NCBI GenBank assembly: GCA_039680625.1
Contig: JBDKSN010000157.1
Coordinates: 1-10,988 of the forward strand
Source: JAAYDS01 sp039680625
GTDB taxonomy: Bacteria; Chloroflexota; Anaerolineae; UBA1429
Reading direction: 5' to 3'
Length of the DNA stretch: 10,988 bases
Made by a program: the position numbers and the translations under genes. The notes below the pieces were generated by a model. The model had not been told where the DNA came from. It did not search any database and saw nothing but the letters and a program-made list of their open reading frames with translations. Positions 1-6,018 of this stretch are shown one piece after another. Position 1 is the first letter of the stretch, and each line of letters starts with the position of its first letter.

Positions 1-818
1 CCTTTCTCTCGGTTTACGAGACCGCCGTCGTTGACCGGGCCTTGGTGCCTCCTGGCTCCCTCAAGGCCAGGCTCCTGTGGCATCTAGAGCGCCTGGGCTG
101 TTCGCTCGCCGACCTGGTGCTCCTCGACACCGAGGCTGACTGCGCCTTCTTCCGCGCCACCTACGGTCGCGGCCGCTATGCACGACTTTGGGTGGGCGCA
201 GAAGAGCCGCCTCCCGTGGCGAACGGTGGACTGCGCCAGAACGAGGGACTAGACGTGCTCTTTGTGGGCACGTTCATCCCTCTCCATGGCATCGAGCACA
301 TCCTTCGGGCCGCGGCGATCTTGCAGTCAACCGCGCCCGAGGTGCGTATCACCTTGATTGGCAGTGGACAGACCTACGCCGTCATGCAAGGGCTGGCGAA
401 AGAGCTGGCCCTCACCAACCTCATCTGGGGGCCGACATGGCTTGACACGCCAGAGCTGGCCGAGCGCTGCACCAGCGCAGACCTGTTGCTGGGCATCTTT
501 GGCACCTCAGACAAGGCCCAGCGCGTCATCCCCCTCAAGGCATTCGCTGCGCTGGCCTATGCACGTCCGTTGCTCACTGCCGACACACCCGGGATCCGCG
601 AGGCACTGCAGCACGGGGAGACGGCTTTCCTGTGCCCGCCGGGAGACCCCGCCGCACTCGCCGAGGCCATCCTGGCCATCCGCGACGCCCCCGAACTGGC
701 TGCGCAGGTGGCTGCCCAGGGCCATGCGCTCTATCGAGAGCAGTTCACACCGTCGGCCATTGGGGCATTGGCCATCCAGCTCCTCACTCCGTTGACCGAA
801 CGGCGCAACAGACGATAG
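1..818 (+). CDS. Glycosyltransferase, GT4-like (5' end missing)
   Basis: This is the C-terminal part of a GT-B fold glycosyltransferase that probably moves a sugar from a nucleotide-sugar donor to a glycan or lipid acceptor in the cytosol. The frame is open to the window edge (first full codon at base 3), giving 271 visible residues; the family is usually 350-400, so roughly the N-terminal third is missing. The second Rossmann domain starts near visible residue 84 with DVLFVGTF, followed by LIGSGQTY and the donor-site region KAFAALAYARPLLTADTPG (about 179-197), then HGETAFLCPPGDP. The family normally has a Glu at the KxFEAL position. Here it is Ala, so the EX7E motif is not intact. The gene ends three bases before the convergent lipoprotein gene. 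The GT-B assignment is firm, the substrate is unknown, and GT4 is the likeliest family. An upstream gene in the same locus may share its operon. Confidence 0.85.
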   Translation, partial: FLSVYETAVVDRALVPPGSLKARLLWHLERLGCSLADLVLLDTEADCAFFRATYGRGRYARLWVGAEEPPPVANGGLRQNEGLDVLFVGTFIPLHGIEHILRAAAILQSTAPEVRITLIGSGQTYAVMQGLAKELALTNLIWGPTWLDTPELAERCTSADLLLGIFGTSDKAQRVIPLKAFAALAYARPLLTADTPGIREALQHGETAFLCPPGDPAALAEAILAIRDAPELAAQVAAQGHALYREQFTPSAIGALAIQLLTPLTERRNRR

Positions 819-821
819 CGG

Positions 822-1505
822 CTATTGGGCAGCCGCCGGGGATTCAATCGTGACTTGGCCGATGTCTACGATCTGGTCGGCCACCGCGTCTATCACCGTA
901 TCTTGACCCGATTCGATGTCGTGCACCAGCATGAGCTGATTCCTGAGCTCGACGACAAGAGCATAGCCATCGGGCGGCACATCGCTAAAGGCGAATCGCC
1001 CTTCGCCATCGGTAATCGTCGTCGGTGCACTACCGCGGCTCAGGCTGACCATGAAAGAGGGTTGCCCCCCCTCGTCCTTGAGACGCGCGGCGAGGAACAC
1101 CCGTGCGTATTGCAGCGGTGCTGCCTGTGCACCCTCTGCCCCCGCGAGAATCACACCGGTCACCGTCGCTGTGCCAGGCGCAGGCTTGTTGACGATCACA
1201 CGCGGCACCGTAGTCTGGGTCACAGAGCTTTGCCCGACGGTCAGTGTGGGTGTAGGTCCCGGATAGGATGCCGAATCGCCGCCCTCGACGTGCTCCGGCG
1301 CTGGATACGGCTCGCCGGCCGAATCGTCGCTCCGCTTGGGACCTGGGTAGGCCGCCGGTGCGGTGGGCGTCACCTCATCGACAACCTCTGCTTGTACGCT
1401 CGGCGGAGCGCTCGTGGGCTCGGCGACCAACCGAGTGGCATTATCGGCGGTGCAACCGGCCAACAGGATCACCAACAACAGGAACGCCAGGCCACGACAC
1501 CTCAT
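822..1505 (-). CDS. Lipoprotein with YPGP repeats and a carboxypeptidase-regulatory-like domain
   Basis: Predicted 227-residue lipoprotein anchored on the outside of the membrane. The N-terminus is a basic start, a hydrophobic stretch and the lipobox LLAGC (Cys at about residue 18). A Pro/Ser/Thr-rich linker follows, carrying AYPGP, PYPAP and SYPGP, then a beta-sandwich segment from about residue 120 (TVTGVIL ... ARVFLAARL ... TDGEGRFAFSDVPPDGYAL) that matches the carboxypeptidase regulatory-like (transthyretin-like) fold. I chose the ATG at 1505 over upstream in-frame codons because the signal peptide begins there and GGGAGGT lies 9 bases upstream. It follows the 508-residue secreted protein but is separated from it by a terminator, so it probably has its own promoter. 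It ends three bases from the convergent glycosyltransferase gene. The architecture is clear; the binding partner and role are unknown. Confidence 0.85.
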   Translation of the reverse strand: MRCRGLAFLLLVILLAGCTADNATRLVAEPTSAPPSVQAEVVDEVTPTAPAAYPGPKRSDDSAGEPYPAPEHVEGGDSASYPGPTPTLTVGQSSVTQTTVPRVIVNKPAPGTATVTGVILAGAEGAQAAPLQYARVFLAARLKDEGGQPSFMVSLSRGSAPTTITDGEGRFAFSDVPPDGYALVVELRNQLMLVHDIESGQDTVIDAVADQIVDIGQVTIESPAAAQ

Positions 1506-1535
1506 GGACCGTCTACCTCCCACGATGGTTGATCT

Positions 1536-1563
1536 AGCATATGGCAATCTCTGTGGCGGTGAA
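1536..1563 (-). promoter_or_regulatory. Putative promoter of the lipoprotein gene
   Basis: Reading the minus strand, TTCACC (1563-1558) and TATGCT (1541-1536) are separated by 16 bases. Transcription would start near 1529, about 24 bases before the ATG at 1505, which matches the leader length implied for the other promoters in the window. The -35 box partly overlaps the weak T-run of the preceding terminator. Both boxes deviate from consensus, so this is a modest call by eye. Confidence 0.4.
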
Positions 1564-1567
1564 AATG

Positions 1568-1595
1568 GAGAGGGCTGTCGCAAGACAGCCCTCTC
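1568..1595 (-). terminator. Rho-independent-type terminator of the secreted repeat protein gene
   Basis: A perfect 12-base-pair inverted repeat, GAGAGGGCTGTC and its complement, encloses a 4-base loop. It lies 17 bases beyond the stop codon of the 508-residue secreted protein. On the minus strand the stem is followed by CATTTTCA, a short T-run of four, so the U-tract is weaker than the classic form. The position and the stem perfection support intrinsic termination between the two exported-protein genes. Confidence 0.75.
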
Positions 1596-1611
1596 GGTGC
1601 AGAGAGAAAGG

Positions 1612-3138
1612 CTAGTCTCCGGCCGCTACTGCGGGCAAGTCCCAGATCGGGAAGGCGTTGTACGTCGACAGTGCATCGCCCGCATCGGGGGCCAGCTTGT
1701 TGGTCACCGCGACGAGTTTGGCATCGCCATCGTCGGCGACCAGCAGTGCTGAGCCTACCCACCCGTTGCCCAGCGCAAAGGCAAAGGGCGAGGTGCTTTG
1801 CGCATGCAGGATGTTCGTCGACTCCAGTGGCTGCAGGGTGAGGTGCTGCTCAACGGTGACGATATCGCCGACGCCGTTCTGGATGCGGCCATGGTAGTAG
1901 ATGGTAATGTCCTCTGGGTCTGTGTCGCTGGCGTTGAACAGGTTGATCGACGTCCACACGCCGTTGTTGCGATCCAAGATCTCAGGGAACGAGAGCACGG
2001 GCGCCGCGTTCTCGGGGCCAATGGCATTGTAGGCCGAGCCGGTGCCCGTAGCCGGCGTGAACTCTTGCACCTCGGCCACCAACAGCTGGTGTGCGCTGTT
2101 GCCCGTATCTTGGTCGATGTAGGCCGAGCCGACGAAGCGGTTCATGCCGTTCTTGGTGTAGCAGTTACTATTTGGCGAGTTGACCCCCCAGGCCGGGTGG
2201 AAGGCATAGAGGCCAAACACCTTCATAGCACCGGGCTCGATCGTATAGGTCTCATAACAGGCCTTACCTGAATCGGGGACGCTGGTGCTCGGCACATAGT
2301 TGATCGTCACCGTGGTCGCTACATCGCCACGGTTCTGCACGTGGATCGAGCTCACCGTGGTGTTGTGGTTGGTGTGATAGAGCGGCGCAACGAGGATATC
2401 CTCCGTGCCGACATCGATAAAGCCATCATACACCATCAACTGGGCCTCACTACCCTCGACGACGGTCGCCACCACAGGGCTGCCCTCGCTATAGACCGTG
2501 GCCGCGCCGATGAACGCCTTGCCTTCGGGGTCGCTGCCCACCGGTGAAGGCCCCAAGAGCTGGGTCGTCATGTCGCGCTGGTCAAACGTATACGCAACAA
2601 AAGGCTCCAGAGTGATCTCCTCAGTAGTATAGCTCTTGCCAGCCAAGCCGGGCTCAAAGACTACCCACACCCTCGCGGGATCGGGGCCAACGTTCTGGAC
2701 GTTGAACCATGTATCCCAGTCTTTGTTGCTGAGCTGGATCAGGGGCAGGCCTATTTCATAGGCACCCGACAGGTAGCCGTTCGAAGCGCCCTGGTAGGCC
2801 CAGTCTTCGGTATAGAGGTTGTTGATGACTCGAATCTCGCGGTCAGCGCCCACCACTGCCGACCCAGACCAGTTCTCACCGAGCGGGTACTGGATCGTAA
2901 AGTAGTAGCGATCGCCATAGCCTTCGATCGTGTCATGCAGTTGATGCACCGACGTGCCATCGCCATCGAGATCGTAGAAGCTGATCACGATGTTGGCGGG
3001 TTCGCCCTCGATGTTCTGCACGCGGATGTCCGACGAAAACTCGAGGTCGTTGGGCATAGCTGCCACTGCCCCTGCAAACGCGAGCATGGCCGCCAGCGCA
3101 GCGATGAGGACCAACAGTTTCACCAGATGATGGTTCAT
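1612..3138 (-). CDS. Secreted protein of four repeated beta-modules, function unknown
   Basis: Predicted 508-residue exported protein. The N-terminus has a Lys, a long Leu/Ala-rich hydrophobic core and a likely signal peptidase I site near residues 26-27 (AVA/AMP), with no lipobox. The mature part contains four diverged modules of about 107-133 residues. Each starts with a strand ending in VQN or LFN (40-42, 147-149, 267-269, 400-402) and has a second anchor GSA or GAA (92-94, 211-213, 337-339, 462-464), followed by strands rich in Val. This suggests four tandem beta-sandwich domains. The only two cysteines after the signal peptide (294, 326) lie in module 3 and could form a disulfide. There is no transmembrane anchor or sorting motif at the C-terminus. 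The ATG at 3138 is preceded by GGAGGAGG 8 bases upstream, which decides the start over a longer in-frame extension. I do not recognise a named family; a surface or adhesive role is only a guess. Confidence 0.85.
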   Translation of the reverse strand: MNHHLVKLLVLIAALAAMLAFAGAVAAMPNDLEFSSDIRVQNIEGEPANIVISFYDLDGDGTSVHQLHDTIEGYGDRYYFTIQYPLGENWSGSAVVGADREIRVINNLYTEDWAYQGASNGYLSGAYEIGLPLIQLSNKDWDTWFNVQNVGPDPARVWVVFEPGLAGKSYTTEEITLEPFVAYTFDQRDMTTQLLGPSPVGSDPEGKAFIGAATVYSEGSPVVATVVEGSEAQLMVYDGFIDVGTEDILVAPLYHTNHNTTVSSIHVQNRGDVATTVTINYVPSTSVPDSGKACYETYTIEPGAMKVFGLYAFHPAWGVNSPNSNCYTKNGMNRFVGSAYIDQDTGNSAHQLLVAEVQEFTPATGTGSAYNAIGPENAAPVLSFPEILDRNNGVWTSINLFNASDTDPEDITIYYHGRIQNGVGDIVTVEQHLTLQPLESTNILHAQSTSPFAFALGNGWVGSALLVADDGDAKLVAVTNKLAPDAGDALSTYNAFPIWDLPAVAAGD

Positions 3139-3182
3139 AGATCTTGCCTCCTCCACGAGCACGAGAGATCTGGCCCCTTGAA

Positions 3183-3197
3183 CTATGCCCAGCATAG
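3183..3197. repeat. Short dyad overlapping the -10 of the secreted-protein promoter
   Basis: CTATGC and GCATAG form a perfect 6-base inverted repeat around a 3-base centre (CCA on the plus strand). The right arm coincides with the putative -10 box TATGCT at 3196-3191, and TTCAAG occurs as a direct repeat on either side on the minus strand. This geometry would suit a repressor site or a small hairpin at the 5' end of the transcript, but the dyad is short and may be chance. Confidence 0.3.
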
Positions 3198-3219
3198 CGC
3201 TTGAACACGCCAAGGGCAA
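3191..3219 (-). promoter_or_regulatory. Putative promoter of the secreted repeat protein gene
   Basis: On the minus strand TTGCCC (3219-3214) and TATGCT (3196-3191) are spaced by exactly 17 bases. The -35 begins on the base right after the stop codon of the upstream LPG_synthase_TM gene, so the whole promoter fits the 81-base gap. Transcription would start near 3184, with a leader of about 45 bases that holds the strong GGAGGAGG ribosome site. This separates the exported protein from the upstream glycosyltransferase operon, although no terminator is visible between them, so some read-through is possible. Confidence 0.5.
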
Positions 3220-4215
3220 TCACCCGTTAGGACTATTCTGCAGCTTTCGATGCCGACGCCCCACGAGCATGTGGCCAAGCGCAGCCACCGCCGCCCACAG
3301 CAGGTCATTGACCAGATACCAGAGTCGCGAAAGAAGCGGCACGGTCACCGCGACGGGCACCGGCAAGAGAGTCGCAAGCATGGCTGCCGTCGTAGCCTCG
3401 CGCAACCCCAGTCCAGCAGGCAACACCAGGCTGAGAAAGCTCACCGCCCCACCCAAGGCCGATAACGAGATGAGCGCGGGCCACAGGCTGAGCGGCACGG
3501 CATAGAGCGCCAGACATGTGCAGCAATACACCAGGCCGCCACATACCCAGGAGGCCATATCGATCAACAACCAGTAGACGATATCCCTTGGCCCCGCCGT
3601 ACTGGCCACACGCTGTGCAGATCCCAGTTTTCGCATCGTCCAGTTGACCAGGCGCAAGAGCAGCCCCGGCCAGGCGAGGAATCCGAGGCAGCCCGCCGCC
3701 GCAACGATGAGTACCCACCGCCAGAGGCCGCCCACCAACGACACTCCACCGACCACACCAGCCAATAGGGCGACGATGATCGCGGCCAACAGCGACAGGG
3801 CCTGCTCGATCACGAGCGCTGCCGAGCTCGCTGACTCGGGCACCCCCTGCTCTCGTGCCAGTAACACCCGCCCGCCGAGGAACCAGACCGGCGTAGGCAG
3901 TTTGCGCGCCAAGTTACTCACTAGAAAGGCGTAAAGGCTCGGCCCAAAGCGCACCTCGGCCCCAAGACGGGCCAGGAGCAATGTCCAGAGGTAGGCAGCC
4001 AGGCCGTTCGTGAGGGGATAGAGAGGCAGCGCGACGAGCAGCGGCCACCAACGCAACTCCCAGTCATAAGCGCGAATGGCCTGCCAGTTGCGCACGATCA
4101 ACGCGCCCACGACGGCCAGCGCTGCCAGCAGCACCGCCACACCCAGAAAGCGTAGCCAGCGGGGTAATGTCTGCTGAGCTGCTCTGCCGCGCAACCGGTC
4201 GAGAGTGAGCTTCAT
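3220..4215 (-). CDS. LPG_synthase_TM (UPF0104) family integral membrane protein
   Basis: A 331-residue polytopic inner-membrane protein of the lysylphosphatidylglycerol synthase transmembrane family. Hydrophobic segments lie at about residues 21-41, 57-83, 132-158, 166-188, 213-240, 243-268 and 280-318, consistent with seven or eight helices. Family features are NLARKLPTPVWFLGGR (about 101-116) and PAGLGLREA (266-274), close to the end of the membrane domain. There is no C-terminal aminoacyl-transferase domain, so it should not itself aminoacylate lipids. Short proteins of this family in sugar loci are often annotated as flippase-like. The ATG at 4215 overlaps the methyltransferase stop as ATGA and has no good ribosome site of its own, which implies translational coupling; a longer frame upstream merely shadows the methyltransferase gene. 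A role in moving or modifying a lipid-linked sugar is inferred from context. Confidence 0.85.
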   Translation of the reverse strand: MKLTLDRLRGRAAQQTLPRWLRFLGVAVLLAALAVVGALIVRNWQAIRAYDWELRWWPLLVALPLYPLTNGLAAYLWTLLLARLGAEVRFGPSLYAFLVSNLARKLPTPVWFLGGRVLLAREQGVPESASSAALVIEQALSLLAAIIVALLAGVVGGVSLVGGLWRWVLIVAAAGCLGFLAWPGLLLRLVNWTMRKLGSAQRVASTAGPRDIVYWLLIDMASWVCGGLVYCCTCLALYAVPLSLWPALISLSALGGAVSFLSLVLPAGLGLREATTAAMLATLLPVPVAVTVPLLSRLWYLVNDLLWAAVAALGHMLVGRRHRKLQNSPNG

Positions 4216-5090
4216 CGCCGCACTTGCCGATCGGGTACGCTCCTGGCGAGCAGGCCCAGTCCCGAGCCTGGCCACAGCCCTATGCCATTGAGCGCCCATT
4301 GCACTCGCACCTTCCACGGCGAGAGGCCGGGCAGGCTGAAACGCAGGATGGGCTGCAGTCCAACCGACAACAGCATGGCCCGCAACGTCCGTGAAGTGAA
4401 ATAGTTCAAGTGGTCCAACGGTTCGAACTGCACCCAGCGTCGTCCAAACCAGCGCCCCCACGCCCAGTTGGGCACGTGCACAGCCAGCAGCCCACCCGGC
4501 CTGAGCAGTCCAGCGATGCGCAGCAGGGCCTCGCGGGGTGTGCTCAGATGCTCGAGCACATTGAGCAGTATGACGACGTCCGCCTGGCTATGGGCTGGCC
4601 CTAGCTCTTCGACACGCCCCTGCACCACGCGGCCAGCCAACTCGCCCGCCGCGAGCTGCTCCACGAGCCGTGCGCTCGGCTCGAGCCCCGCCACGTCCCA
4701 GCCTCGGCGCTGCGCCACCGCCAAGAGTGCACCGTCACCACAGCCGATATCGAGCAGACGCCCACGGCCAGGCAAGAGCGCCTCTATGCGCACGAGGAGC
4801 TGCTCGGCCCCCGCCAGGCGCGCCGCCCGAGTCTGTGCGAAATAGGCAGCCTCTTCGCTCGCGGGATAGGTAGCCAGACCCGGGCCGAGCTGGCGCTGCG
4901 GGTCGACATAGACGAGGCCACAGCGCCGACAACGAACCAGCCTCTCTGTACCCGTCACCGCCAAGCGTTGCTCGCCGCGGTACACAGCGAGTCCCTTCCG
5001 TCCCGCTCCGCCGAACAGCACACGTGTATCGTCGGCACCACATAGCGCACAGGGCACGTGAATATGATCGAGAAGCGCCCTCTCACTCAT
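4212..5090 (-). CDS. SAM-dependent methyltransferase with N-terminal zinc-ribbon motif
   Basis: A 292-residue class I methyltransferase. The N-terminus carries CALC (Cys 14, 17) and CRRC (Cys 54, 57), a four-cysteine pattern expected to bind zinc, as in the methyltransferases of sugar-biosynthesis loci that precede the catalytic domain with a small zinc-binding region. The Rossmann core begins with motif I LLDIGCGDG (112-120), an acidic residue after strand beta-2 (GLEPS, Glu 137), then DVVILLNVLEHL (171-182) and the LRPGGLLAVHVPNW strand (196-209). The C-terminal FEPLDHLNYFT is typical of this group. Likely substrate: a sugar or lipid-linked intermediate, but nothing in the sequence fixes it. 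It overlaps the upstream GT2 stop as ATGA and the downstream LPG_synthase_TM start in the same way. A GAGGG about 8 bases upstream may serve as ribosome site. Confidence 0.88.
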   Translation of the reverse strand: MSERALLDHIHVPCALCGADDTRVLFGGAGRKGLAVYRGEQRLAVTGTERLVRCRRCGLVYVDPQRQLGPGLATYPASEEAAYFAQTRAARLAGAEQLLVRIEALLPGRGRLLDIGCGDGALLAVAQRRGWDVAGLEPSARLVEQLAAGELAGRVVQGRVEELGPAHSQADVVILLNVLEHLSTPREALLRIAGLLRPGGLLAVHVPNWAWGRWFGRRWVQFEPLDHLNYFTSRTLRAMLLSVGLQPILRFSLPGLSPWKVRVQWALNGIGLWPGSGLGLLARSVPDRQVRR

Positions 5091-5962
5091 GGGCGCGCCC
5101 TCGGTGCGTCACGCCAACCATCGATGCAGCCTTGCCCATAGGCACGAGCCGACTCACGTCGACCGTGGCAGACCGCCGAGAGACTGCGCCACAAGACATG
5201 AGCGGTAACCGCCGCCAGCGTCACCGGCCGCCACGGCCATGGTGCGTGTTGCCGATAGAACCGCAGACGATAGTGCGCCCATTGCCTGGCGCTACGAACA
5301 CTGGCCAGGGCGGCACTCTGCCCTGCGGCGTGCCACAACCTGGCCTGCGGCTCGACGACGACGCACTCCCCAGCCTGGCGCAGCCGCAGGCAAAGATCCG
5401 CATCCTCATAGTACATCACATAGCGCTCGTCCAAGGCCCCCACACGGTCGAGCGCGTCTCGCCGCAACAGCAAAGCGCAACCCGTGGCCAAGTCTACCGG
5501 ATAGGCTGACGCTTGTGGCGTGGCGCGGCGCGGCAATGGGCGCCAGCGTGGCCAAACCGTGCCGGCGTCCCACACGGTGTCAGGAGCGTCGAGGCGATAG
5601 ATCAGGGGCGCCACTGCCGCTGCCCCGCAGCGGATGCCCGCCTCGACGAGACGGCTGAGCATGTCCGGCGCCGCCACCGTGTCGTTGTTGAGCACCAGCA
5701 CCCATTCCGCATCCCAGCGCAGCGCCTCGGCGATGCCCGCGTTGTTCCCGCCCGCATAGAAGCGGTTCATGCCCATCGCCAGCACAGAGATCGCAGGCAG
5801 CTCACGAGCAAAGATGGCCAGCGAGTCATCGCTCGAGCCGTTATCGACGATGAGCACGCGCAGCGCCGCATAGTCCCCGGTCAGCAGCGAGCGGACACAG
5901 CGGATCGTGTCCTCGGGCAGATTCCAGTTCAGCACCACGGCCACAACGAGGGGTGAGGTCAT
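5087..5962 (-). CDS. Glycosyltransferase family 2 (rhamnosyltransferase-like)
   Basis: A 291-residue inverting GT-A glycosyltransferase, probably cytosolic and acting on a lipid- or glycan-linked acceptor. Motifs in order are VVLNWN (9-14), VDNGSSDDS (39-47) for the nucleotide, GGNNAG (71-76), LVLNNDT (89-95), the equivalent of the metal-binding DXD, ATGCALLLRRDAL (159-171), and YYEDADLCLRLRQAG (184-198) with the probable catalytic acid region, then LWHAAG. This order is shared with the GT2 subgroup that includes dTDP-rhamnosyl transferases; the donor cannot be told from sequence alone. It has no strong membrane anchor. It is first in a three-gene unit joined by ATGA overlaps. Its own promoter is not obvious: the 56-base gap to the divergent GT4 gene is filled by that gene's promoter, so it may use the other face of the same AT-rich box. 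Confidence 0.9.
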   Translation of the reverse strand: MTSPLVVAVVLNWNLPEDTIRCVRSLLTGDYAALRVLIVDNGSSDDSLAIFARELPAISVLAMGMNRFYAGGNNAGIAEALRWDAEWVLVLNNDTVAAPDMLSRLVEAGIRCGAAAVAPLIYRLDAPDTVWDAGTVWPRWRPLPRRATPQASAYPVDLATGCALLLRRDALDRVGALDERYVMYYEDADLCLRLRQAGECVVVEPQARLWHAAGQSAALASVRSARQWAHYRLRFYRQHAPWPWRPVTLAAVTAHVLWRSLSAVCHGRRESARAYGQGCIDGWRDAPRARP

Positions 5963-5990
5963 TGAGTTTGCCCTGCGGCGAGGCTATAAT
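5962..5990 (+). promoter_or_regulatory. Strong putative sigma-70-type promoter of the GT4 gene
   Basis: TTGAGT (5962-5967) and a perfect TATAAT (5985-5990) are separated by 17 bases. Transcription would start near 5997, giving a 20-25 base leader before the ATG at 6019, with GAGGGA just upstream of that start. This decides the start of the GT4 gene, since the in-frame ATG at 5989 lies inside the -10 box. The -35 begins at the last base of the divergent GT2 start codon. On the minus strand the same box reads CATTATAGCC, which might serve the GT2 unit. Confidence 0.7.
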
Positions 5991-6018
5991 GCCGCCGAGC
6001 CTGAGGACGCGAGGGAAC

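Noticed and set aside
825..1532. Long plus-strand open frame opposite the lipoprotein gene
   Set aside because: The minus-strand frame has a signal peptide, lipobox, recognisable domain and ribosome site; the plus-strand product is Arg/His-rich with no recognisable domain, as expected for the shadow of a GC-rich gene.
1506..1583. Upstream in-frame start for the lipoprotein
   Set aside because: It would place 26 extra residues before the signal peptide and run through the terminator hairpin and the promoter.
1568..1595. Hairpin as a riboswitch or small RNA
   Set aside because: It is a simple perfect stem just after a stop codon followed by a T-run; terminator is the simpler reading.
3139..3219. 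Longer N-terminus for the secreted repeat protein
   Set aside because: The added residues would bury the signal peptide, and the GGAGGAGG site clearly serves the ATG at 3138.
4216..4461. Extended start for the LPG_synthase_TM gene
   Set aside because: The extra 82 codons lie wholly within the methyltransferase gene in another frame and show no family resemblance; the ATGA overlap at 4212-4215 is the natural start.
5953..6018. Upstream starts (5953 and 5989) for the GT4 gene
   Set aside because: One lies in the divergent GT2 gene and the other inside the -10 box; the protein family begins with MRICLVNLDY at 6019.
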